DNA of 36,159 nucleotides, from the NCBI GenBank assembly GCA_030537675.1, contig JAUNVL010000016.1, positions 1 to 36,159 on the forward strand, in the 5' to 3' direction. A program made the position numbers and the translations under genes. The DNA is from Propionibacteriaceae bacterium. GTDB taxonomy: Bacteria; Actinomycetota; Actinomycetes; Propionibacteriales; Propionibacteriaceae. The notes beneath the pieces were generated by a model. The model was given only the letters and a program-made list of their open reading frames with translations, had not been told where the DNA came from and did not search any database. Position 1 is the first letter of the stretch; the number at the start of each line of letters is the position of its first letter. Below are positions 6,503-13,318 of the stretch, piece by piece.

Positions 6503-7609
6503 ATGTCCACCCTGCCCACTGCTCCACCTCGCGCCAGACCCGGAAGGCGGGTGGAGCCCCTTCCTCGCGGGCGAATGCTGCTGATGGCGTTGGGGGGCCT
6601 GAGCCTGTTGGCCGGGCTCAACGCCGGGCTCGTGAGGCTGGGTGTGTGGGCGCCAGTCGCCTCTGAACGTGTCGGTGACCTGCACGGTCCCGTGATGGTC
6701 CTGGGTTTCCTGGGCACGCTCATCTCGTTGGAGCGCGCCCAGGCCCTGCGGAACCCGCTGGCATACCTCGCCCCCGCCCTGCTGGGGGCGGGGGCACTGG
6801 CGCTGGTCGCCGGGGCGCCACTGCTGCTCGGGCAGTTGTTGCTGTTCGACGGGGCGCTGGCGTTCACTGCGGTCCTGGGGGCGCTGTGGGTGCGTGCGCC
6901 GCTGCCGCTGGTGGCGGCCCAGACACTCGGCGCGTTCTTTGCTGCGCTGGCGGCTGGACTGTGGGTGCGTCTGGACGTGGCCACCATCCTTCCGCTGCTG
7001 GCCGTGTTCCTCATCATCACCATCGCGGCTGAGCGCGCCGAACTGGCGCAACTCATCATGGGTGCGCGGGCCATGCCGACTCTGCTCCTGATGGCCACCC
7101 TGCTGGCCGCGGGCGGGGTCATCAGCCTCTTCGCTCCCGCGGTGGGGTTCCGCCTTCTCGGAGCATCCACCCTGCTGGTGGCGCTCTGGCTGCTGCGCGA
7201 CGACGTGGGGCGTCGCATGATCCGGACCTCCGGACTGCGCCGATTCAACGCCGCCGCCCTGATGGCGGGCAACGTCTGGCTTGCCGCGTCAGGACTGGTG
7301 TGGCTGATCGTGGGACAGCCGGTGGACCGGGGGCTCTACGACATCGCGATCCACGGAGTCTTCCTCGGCTTCGGACTCTCCATGGTCATGGCGCACGCAC
7401 CCATCATTTTTCCGGCCGTCATTGGACGGCCGCTACCCTACAAGCGAGCGTTGTGGGTGCCTCTCGTGGCACTGCACGCAGGCCTGGCCCTCCGTATCCT
7501 GGGGGACCTGGCGGGACTTGATTTTCTCTGGAGGACTGGCGGTATCGTGAACGTGCTTTCCATCCTGTTGTTCGTCGCCACGGCGGCGTACTCCGTGGTT
7601 CGTCCGTGA
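6503..7609 (+). CDS. NnrS-like polytopic membrane protein
   Basis: A 368-residue integral membrane protein with about 12 predicted helices and a short basic N-terminus. Histidines occur at helix ends in HGPVMVLGFLGTLISLERA (second helix) and in AIHGVFLGFGLSMVMAHAP (tenth helix). This layout resembles NnrS and the helical bundles of heme-copper oxidases and NO reductases. NnrS is a heme- and copper-containing membrane protein linked to protection from NO stress. The similarity is structural impression rather than a clear signature, so I do not give a symbol. It sits between DUF2249 (one base gap) and nirK (GTGA overlap), strongly suggesting joint function with nitrite reduction. The N-terminal half of NirK looks like a second protein of this kind. 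Confidence 0.75.
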   Translation: MSTLPTAPPRARPGRRVEPLPRGRMLLMALGGLSLLAGLNAGLVRLGVWAPVASERVGDLHGPVMVLGFLGTLISLERAQALRNPLAYLAPALLGAGALALVAGAPLLLGQLLLFDGALAFTAVLGALWVRAPLPLVAAQTLGAFFAALAAGLWVRLDVATILPLLAVFLIITIAAERAELAQLIMGARAMPTLLLMATLLAAGGVISLFAPAVGFRLLGASTLLVALWLLRDDVGRRMIRTSGLRRFNAAALMAGNVWLAASGLVWLIVGQPVDRGLYDIAIHGVFLGFGLSMVMAHAPIIFPAVIGRPLPYKRALWVPLVALHAGLALRILGDLAGLDFLWRTGGIVNVLSILLFVATAAYSVVRP

Positions 7610-10215
7610 AGCGGGGCAGACAACCGCTGCGCGACTTCCCGCTGGTGGTGTGGTTGGTTGCCGCCGCCACCGTCGCGGTCATCCACAGGTGGGTGCCGGA
7701 GGCCACCTGGCTGCTCGTGCACCTCGTCGCACTCGGAGCCATGACGCATGCCGCCATGGTGTGGAGCGCCCACTTCACTGCTGCACTGCTGAAGACCAGG
7801 GACGACGACGCCACGAGGGCTCGGGCCACGATGCGCCTGGCGCTGCTCGGGGCGGGCTCCCTGATGGTGTTCGTTGGCGTCCCCACCACGCTCTGGTGGC
7901 TGGTGGTGGCGGGAGCTGTGGTGATCTCCGGTGCCGTCCTGTGGCATGCGGTGCAACTCGTCTCCGACCTTCGGCGCGCCCTGCCTGGCCGATTCCGCAT
8001 CTGCATTCGGTACTACGTGGCGGCTGCGTGCTGCCTGCCCGTGGGGGCGGGGTTCGGTGCTGCCCTCGCCTTCGGGCTCGGTGACCGCTGGAATGCCAAC
8101 CTCCTGGTGGCGCACACCATGACGAACCTCCTGGGATGGATCGGCCTGACCGTGGTGGGGACGCTCGTGACGTTCTGGCCGACGGTGCTCCGCACGCGGA
8201 TGGATGACCGCGCGGAGAAGCTGGCCCGCCAGGTGCTGCCGGTGCTGCTCGGTTCCCTCGCAGTGGTGGTGGCGGGCTCGCTCATCGGAATGCGACCCGT
8301 GGCGTTCGTCGGGATTGTGGGCTACACGTTGGCGCTGCTGTGGTGGGGGCGTTGTCTCGTGGTTCCACTGCGGAAGCGCCAGCCGCGCGAGTTCGCGTCG
8401 GCCTCCATTCTTGCCGCGTGCGTGTGGGCACTCGTCGCCCTCATTGCCACGGCGATCCACGTCCTGGTGTCCTCCGACATCGAAGTGGGGACCGGCTATC
8501 CCATCGTCGCGTCCATCTGGGTGGCGGGGTTCCTGGTGCAGTTGGTCACCGGAGCGCTGTCCTACCTGCTGCCATCGGTGGTGGGTGGTGGCCCCAGGGT
8601 GGTGCGGGCCGGCGCCCTGTGGTTCGACAAGTTCGCCTCTGCCCGACTGGTGGTCATCAACGCAGGCCTCCTCCTGTGGCTGCTGCCGACGCCGAGCTGG
8701 GTGCGTGTCACGGTGTCCTCGCTGGTGCTGGTGGCCCTGGCCTCGTTCCTGCCGCTCATGATCGCGGGGATCCGCGCGTCCGTCGTCGAGAAACGACGTG
8801 CGCTGGCAGGTGAGCCCGCTGCGGCTGCGGATCGCCCCGATGCGTTCACGGGCACCGGCCTGATGGCCGGGGTGGCAGCCCTCGCCCTGGCGGTCAGCCT
8901 GGGCATCGGCATCGATCCCGGTGCCGCGGGCCTCTCCACCGCCTCGGTCAGCACCGGGGAGAGTGTCGTTTCCGGGCAGACCGTCCGCGTGTCAGTGGTG
9001 GCCAACGGCATGATCTACACGCCCAACCGCATCGAGGTGGAACGCGGCGACAGGCTGATCATCGACCTGGTCAACGAGGACTCCACCACCGTCCACGACC
9101 TCGCCGTCGGGGACCAGCGCACACCACGCCTGAAGTCCGGTGAGCGCGCTGAACTCGATCTTGGGCCCATGCAAGCCTCCGTCCAGGGCTGGTGCACCGT
9201 GGTGGGTCACCGGCAGATGGGCATGGTGTTCGACATCGTCGTCCGCGGCACGGACGAGGCCGCGTCGGACCCCTCCCCGGGAGCCACGGCGGTGCCAACG
9301 GAGCACGAGCACGGCGAGACCGCGGAAGTGCCGCGCATCGAGGGCGTGGTTGATCCGGTACTGCCACCGGCCACTGACGAGCGCCTGCGCAAGGTGGAGT
9401 TGCGGGCCACAGACGAGAGCCTGGAAGTTGCGCCGGGAATCTGGCAGCAACGATGGACGTACAACGGACAGAGCGTGGGACCGACGCTGCGCGGGCGGGT
9501 GGGCGACGTGTTCGAGGTGACGCTCATCAACGACGGCGCCATCGGCCACTCCGTGGACTTCCACGCGGGCAGCCTGGCCCCTGACGTACCGATGCGCACC
9601 ATCGCGCCCGGCGAGTCGCTCGTCTACACCTTCACAGCTGAGCGGGCCGGCATCTGGATGTACCACTGCTCCACCATGCCGATGAGTGCCCACATCGCCG
9701 CCGGCATGCACGGCGCCGTCATCATCGACCCCGAGGGGCTGCCCGAGGTGGACCGCGAATACGTCCTGGTCCAGTCCGAGGTGTTCCTCGGAGAGGGAGG
9801 CACATCACCTGAGAACGCCACCGAGGTCGACGCTGATGCAGTCACCGCCGAACAGCCGGACAAGGTGGTGTTCAACGGGGTGGCCAACCAGTACGACCAG
9901 GAGATGTTCAAGGCCACGGTGGGGGAGCGGGTGCGGTTCTGGGTGCTCGACGTGGGGCCCAATCGCCCCAGCGCGTTCCACATCGTCGGCGGGCAGTTCG
10001 ACACCGTCTACTTCGAGGGCGGCTACCAGTTGAAGGACGGCGTCGACGCTTTCGGCAGCGCGGGGGGTGGCTCACAGGTGCTGGGGCTGCACGTGGCCCA
10101 GGGTGGGTTCGTGGAGTTGGAGTTCCCCGAGGCGGGACACTACCCGGTGGTCAGCCACGTCATGATCGACGCCGAGCGCGGCGCCCACGGCGTGGTGGAG
10201 GTCACCGACAATTAA
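7606..10215 (+). CDS. nirK: Membrane-anchored three-cupredoxin copper nitrite reductase (NirK)
   Basis: This 869-residue protein reduces nitrite to NO at the outer face of the membrane. Residues 1-440 form about 13 hydrophobic helices resembling NnrS; an odd number places the C-terminus outside if the N-terminus is inside. Residues 460-547 are an extra cupredoxin with type 1 copper ligands His497, Cys530, His535 and Met540. Residues about 590-869 are a two-domain NirK. Type 1 ligands are His648, Cys688, His696 and Met701. Type 2 ligands are His653, His687 and His851. Catalytic Asp651 and His792 are also present, so the enzyme looks complete. It starts with GTG overlapping the upstream stop. 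The additional cupredoxin may pass electrons from the membrane domain to the catalytic type 1 copper. A generic multicopper oxidase label would miss this. Confidence 0.9.
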   Translation: MKRGRQPLRDFPLVVWLVAAATVAVIHRWVPEATWLLVHLVALGAMTHAAMVWSAHFTAALLKTRDDDATRARATMRLALLGAGSLMVFVGVPTTLWWLVVAGAVVISGAVLWHAVQLVSDLRRALPGRFRICIRYYVAAACCLPVGAGFGAALAFGLGDRWNANLLVAHTMTNLLGWIGLTVVGTLVTFWPTVLRTRMDDRAEKLARQVLPVLLGSLAVVVAGSLIGMRPVAFVGIVGYTLALLWWGRCLVVPLRKRQPREFASASILAACVWALVALIATAIHVLVSSDIEVGTGYPIVASIWVAGFLVQLVTGALSYLLPSVVGGGPRVVRAGALWFDKFASARLVVINAGLLLWLLPTPSWVRVTVSSLVLVALASFLPLMIAGIRASVVEKRRALAGEPAAAADRPDAFTGTGLMAGVAALALAVSLGIGIDPGAAGLSTASVSTGESVVSGQTVRVSVVANGMIYTPNRIEVERGDRLIIDLVNEDSTTVHDLAVGDQRTPRLKSGERAELDLGPMQASVQGWCTVVGHRQMGMVFDIVVRGTDEAASDPSPGATAVPTEHEHGETAEVPRIEGVVDPVLPPATDERLRKVELRATDESLEVAPGIWQQRWTYNGQSVGPTLRGRVGDVFEVTLINDGAIGHSVDFHAGSLAPDVPMRTIAPGESLVYTFTAERAGIWMYHCSTMPMSAHIAAGMHGAVIIDPEGLPEVDREYVLVQSEVFLGEGGTSPENATEVDADAVTAEQPDKVVFNGVANQYDQEMFKATVGERVRFWVLDVGPNRPSAFHIVGGQFDTVYFEGGYQLKDGVDAFGSAGGGSQVLGLHVAQGGFVELEFPEAGHYPVVSHVMIDAERGAHGVVEVTDN

Positions 10216-10235
10216 ACCGGCTGGGCCTTCCGGTT
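10215..10235. terminator. Bidirectional terminator-like hairpin between nirK and moaA
   Basis: AACCGG and CCGGTT form a six-pair stem around a nine-base loop, between the convergent nirK and moaA genes. On the minus strand it is followed by a TTTAATT run, so it is better placed as the end of the moaA operon than of nirK. Confidence 0.4.
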
Positions 10236-10284
10236 GGGCTTTCCAGCTCGCCTCCCCGCCGACCGGCAGGTGAGACTCCGGGGC

Positions 10285-11271
10285 TCAACCGCCGATGGCG
10301 CTCATGGGACGGGGTGGCTGCAGGAAGCCGGGCTCGTTGATGCCATGGCCTGCGAGCTTGCCCCCGAGACAGCGGTGCAGAATCGCGGCCACCTCTTCGT
10401 CACTGGCGCCGGAGCGCAGTGGGCCGCGGAGGTCTGACTCGGTGTTGGAGAACAGGCAGGAGCGGAGTTGGCCATCTGCCGTCAGCCGCAGCCGGTCGCA
10501 GGCTCCGCAGAACGGCATGGTGACCGAGGCGATGATGCCGACGGTGTGGGGGCCGCCGTCCACCAGGAAACGCTCCGCAGGTGCGGCGCCCCGGCCCGGA
10601 ATGGCCTCGAGACCGAACTCCTTGCGCAGCGAGGCGAGAATCTCGGCGGCGGTGATCATGCCTTCTCGGCTCCACGTGTGACCGGCATCCAGCGGCATCT
10701 GTTCGATGAATCGCAGCTGCAGATCGTTGTCCATGGCCCAGCGGAGCAGGGCGGGGGCCTCGTTGTCGTTGATGCCTCGCATCAGGACGCTGTTGATCTT
10801 CACGGGCGAGAGCCCGGCGGCCTTGGCCGCATCGATCCCCTCCAGCACGTCGTCGAGACGGTCGCGGCGGGTGAGGACCTTGAATTGCAGGCGATCGAGG
10901 GTGTCGATGGAGATGTTCACCCGTGCCAGGCCGGCGTCGGCGAGCCTCTGCGCCAGCTTGGGCAGCGCGATGCCGTTCGTGGTGATGGAGATCTCCGGGG
11001 CGTTCTCGATGCTGTGGATGGCGGCAACGACGTCGACCACGTCGGGTCGCAGCAAGGGCTCGCCACCGGTCAGCCGCACTTCCGTGATGCCTTCGGCCAC
11101 CGCGACCTCGACGATGCGCATCAGCTCGGTGGGCGACAGCAGTGTGTTGCGCGGCAGCCACGGCACACCCTCGGCGGGCATGCAGTAGGTGCAGCGCAGG
11201 TTGCAGTGGTCGGTCAGCGAGATGCGCAGGTCGCGGTGCACCCTGCCGAAGCCGTCGATGAGTGTGCTCAC
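10285..11271 (-). CDS. moaA: GTP 3',8-cyclase MoaA (radical SAM)
   Basis: MoaA catalyses the first Moco step, rearranging GTP to 3',8-cyclo-7,8-dihydro-GTP. The 328-residue protein has the radical SAM cluster cysteines Cys23, Cys27 and Cys30 (CNLRCTYC), TGGEPLLRPD near 68-77, the C-terminal second cluster Cys255, Cys258 and Cys272, and the functionally important terminal Gly-Gly. The length matches Escherichia coli MoaA (329). I chose the GTG at 11271 because it overlaps the moaE stop (GTGA) and yields the expected N-terminus. A longer reading upstream would run through moaE and gives unrelated sequence. Confidence 0.97.
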   Translation of the reverse strand: MSTLIDGFGRVHRDLRISLTDHCNLRCTYCMPAEGVPWLPRNTLLSPTELMRIVEVAVAEGITEVRLTGGEPLLRPDVVDVVAAIHSIENAPEISITTNGIALPKLAQRLADAGLARVNISIDTLDRLQFKVLTRRDRLDDVLEGIDAAKAAGLSPVKINSVLMRGINDNEAPALLRWAMDNDLQLRFIEQMPLDAGHTWSREGMITAAEILASLRKEFGLEAIPGRGAAPAERFLVDGGPHTVGIIASVTMPFCGACDRLRLTADGQLRSCLFSNTESDLRGPLRSGASDEEVAAILHRCLGGKLAGHGINEPGFLQPPRPMSAIGG

Positions 11272-11711
11272 AGGTTGACCCCCAGGTTGGACCACACTTG
11301 GCGGCCCGTTGCTTCGAATTGTTGTTTCCAGATGGGCAGTTCCGCCTTGATGGCTTCCACGACCGCCTCGCAGATGTCGAACGACTGGCGGCGATGGGCG
11401 GTGGCGACGCACACCACCAGCGCGAGGTCACCCACGTCGAGGTGTCCCACACGATGTACGGCGGAGACACTCGCCTGGGCATCGGGGTCGAGTTGCTCCA
11501 GCACCCGCTCGACGATGGGACCGATCATCTTGTCCGCGTCGGGATGGTGGGTGTAGTCGATGCCGGTGACCACGCCGTCGGCCTCCGGGTCGTGGTCGCG
11601 GATCTGGCCGATGAAGCAGGTCACGGCGCCGGCGGTGGGTGACTCCACGGCGGCGCGCAGGGCGTTGACGTCCAGCGCGTCGGTGGTGACATCGGAATGG
11701 ATCAGGGGCAT
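11268..11711 (-). CDS. moaE: Molybdopterin synthase large subunit MoaE
   Basis: MoaE forms the catalytic subunit of molybdopterin synthase with MoaD, transferring two sulfurs to cyclic pyranopterin monophosphate. The 147-residue protein has HRVGHLDVGD near 86-95, AHRRQSFD near 105-112 and the catalytic lysines Lys122 and Lys129 in IKAELPIWKQ. These match Lys119 and Lys126 of the Escherichia coli enzyme. The ATG overlaps the mog/moaB stop codon and its stop overlaps moaA. MoaD is encoded in the separate rightward operon. Confidence 0.96.
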   Translation of the reverse strand: MPLIHSDVTTDALDVNALRAAVESPTAGAVTCFIGQIRDHDPEADGVVTGIDYTHHPDADKMIGPIVERVLEQLDPDAQASVSAVHRVGHLDVGDLALVVCVATAHRRQSFDICEAVVEAIKAELPIWKQQFEATGRQVWSNLGVNL

Positions 11712-12190
11712 CAGTGGTCGCCTCCGTCGAGTTGGTCAAGGATGTGGGGCACCAGAGGCAGCAGTACCTCCAGGGACTCCGACACCGCTGCCGGGCTGCC
11801 GGGCAGGTTCACCAGCAGCGCCCGTCCAGTGACGCCGACCACCCCACGGGTCAGGGCGGCATGGGGAGATTTCTTCCGGCCCTCGGCGCGGAACATTTCG
11901 GGGATCCCTGGCAGGTGGCGCTCCAGGACCCGCACGGTCGCCTCGGGCGTCTGGTCGCGTGGCGAGACACCTGTGCCGCCCGTGGTCACGATGAGTCGGG
12001 CACCGGTTTCCAGGACGCGGTGGAGTTCAGCGGTCACACCGTCGACACCGTCAGGCACGCAGGAGGCCGCCGTGGTGTAGCCGGCTGCGGTCAGCAGGGA
12101 CACTGCCAGGGGGCCGGAGGCATCGGTGCGTTCGCCCGAGGCCACGCGGTCGGAAACCGTGATGACGTGGGAGGACGACGTGGTGGACAT
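11711..12190 (-). CDS. mog: MoaB/Mog-family molybdopterin adenylyltransferase
   Basis: This enzyme adenylates molybdopterin so that MoeA can insert molybdate. The 159-residue protein has the family's ITVSDRVASGERTDASG start, the TTGGTGVSPRDQTPEA nucleotide/pterin-binding motif, and the LPGSPAAVSESL loop. Length is closer to MoaB (170 in Escherichia coli) than Mog (195); actinobacterial members of this type are usually assigned the adenylyltransferase role. The start is uncertain: ATG 12190 has GGAG only two bases upstream, and an in-frame upstream ATG would add about 16 residues of unusual composition. Its stop overlaps moaE. Together with MoeA it completes Moco before MobA acts. Confidence 0.92.
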   Translation of the reverse strand: MSTTSSSHVITVSDRVASGERTDASGPLAVSLLTAAGYTTAASCVPDGVDGVTAELHRVLETGARLIVTTGGTGVSPRDQTPEATVRVLERHLPGIPEMFRAEGRKKSPHAALTRGVVGVTGRALLVNLPGSPAAVSESLEVLLPLVPHILDQLDGGDH

Positions 12191-12243
12191 GTCTCCACAG
12201 TACCCATCCGGGATGTGTGGGAAATCGTGCGCCATGTCCGCGC

Positions 12244-13155
12244 TCAAGGACGGTGGTGTCCACGGGCGCGCAGGAGTTCGATGGCTGCGGCGGGGAGGTG
12301 GGAACCGAACGGGTCGCTGCGTCGGATGCGGCACGGCTCACACCACCTCGCCCCCCGCTCTGCTGGGAAGCGGGTCTGGCAGCGCTCACACACGGCCACT
12401 TCCAGGGTGGCCAACACGCGTGGGGACCCCTCCAGCACCTCCTCCCATGAGAGGGCGGCGGAAACACTGAGGGCATTGACGGGGCAGAGCGCCACGCACT
12501 GTTGTTCCCCGAGACAGGTGTCAGGGGAGTGCACAAGTGAGGTGTGGGTGCCGTCCACTGCCAGCGACAGCGCATCGTGTGGGCACGCCTGGACACACAC
12601 GCCACATGCCGTGCAGCCGGACGCGAGCAGCGCCACCCCCTGCGTGGGAGCCCCCAGTGTCGCCACGCCGGCTGCCCTCAGGCTCGTGAGAAGTCTCGTG
12701 CGCTCATCCGCGTCGCCGTGGTGGGTCGGCCATGGTGGCGACGACTGGCGGGTCAGGCCCAGCAGCCCCCTCCTGTCCACCGGTATGCGGGACGGGGACA
12801 CAGTCCATGCCCAGCTTCGGGCGGGCGCGGCGTGGGCGACGGTGAAGGCCAAGAGGTCCGCCACCGCGTTCCAGCCCTGCAGGGTGACGGCTGCTTCACA
12901 CCCCGGGGAGCAGGAGCCGGATGTGAGCGAAACCTCCTGTACGCCAGCCAGCGAGAGATCCACCAACCGGTGGAGGGGGAGCTCACTCAGGCAGCCGGGA
13001 ACTTCGATGGCGGGAAGCTGTCGGGTACCCAACGGTTGGGACTGTCCCTGGCAGACCAGCAGCACCGAAGAAACTTCATGGAGGTGGAGCCAGCGCTGCG
13101 CGGCGAGAAAGAAGTGGTCGTCGCGCCGTGGTTGGGCGCCGTGAGGCTGGGGCAT
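12244..13155 (-). CDS. 4Fe-4S ferredoxin-domain protein with C-terminal zinc ribbon
   Basis: A 303-residue cytoplasmic protein of unknown function. Residues 1-170 hold scattered cysteines (Cys35, Cys55, Cys82, Cys86) in no pattern I recognise. Residues 181-191 form a canonical Cys-x2-Cys-x2-Cys-x3-Cys-Pro ferredoxin motif. The second motif is incomplete, Cys214-x5-Cys220-x3-Cys224-Pro, with one ligand missing, so a 3Fe-4S or altered second cluster is possible. Residues 256-275 are two Cys-x2-Cys pairs forming a likely zinc ribbon. GGAGGAGG four bases before the ATG supports the start. It heads the leftward mog-moaE-moaA operon (53-base gap) and is divergent from dmsABC. It may supply electrons to DmsABC or serve its maturation, but this is inference. 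Confidence 0.8.
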   Translation of the reverse strand: MPQPHGAQPRRDDHFFLAAQRWLHLHEVSSVLLVCQGQSQPLGTRQLPAIEVPGCLSELPLHRLVDLSLAGVQEVSLTSGSCSPGCEAAVTLQGWNAVADLLAFTVAHAAPARSWAWTVSPSRIPVDRRGLLGLTRQSSPPWPTHHGDADERTRLLTSLRAAGVATLGAPTQGVALLASGCTACGVCVQACPHDALSLAVDGTHTSLVHSPDTCLGEQQCVALCPVNALSVSAALSWEEVLEGSPRVLATLEVAVCERCQTRFPAERGARWCEPCRIRRSDPFGSHLPAAAIELLRARGHHRP

Positions 13156-13276
13156 TTCGCCTCCTCCACTCCCTGGACGGGCCGCCGGAGATGGTGGCGC
13201 TCGTCTCGAACAACCTACGCGCGTGGTGAACCTCTGGGTAGGCCACCCCACCCCGGCGTCGTACTACTGTCCGTCG

Positions 13277-13282
13277 TAGAAT
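13277..13282 (+). promoter_or_regulatory. Probable -10 element of the dms operon
   Basis: TAGAAT fits the -10 consensus and would start transcription about 30 bases before dmsA, leaving GAGAGG as ribosome-binding site. There is no recognisable -35 hexamer at the expected distance, which suggests dependence on an activator. I did not find a convincing FNR-type palindrome. Confidence 0.4.
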
Positions 13283-13318
13283 GGAGCGATTGTCAGCCGC
13301 CCCCGAGAGGACAGCACA

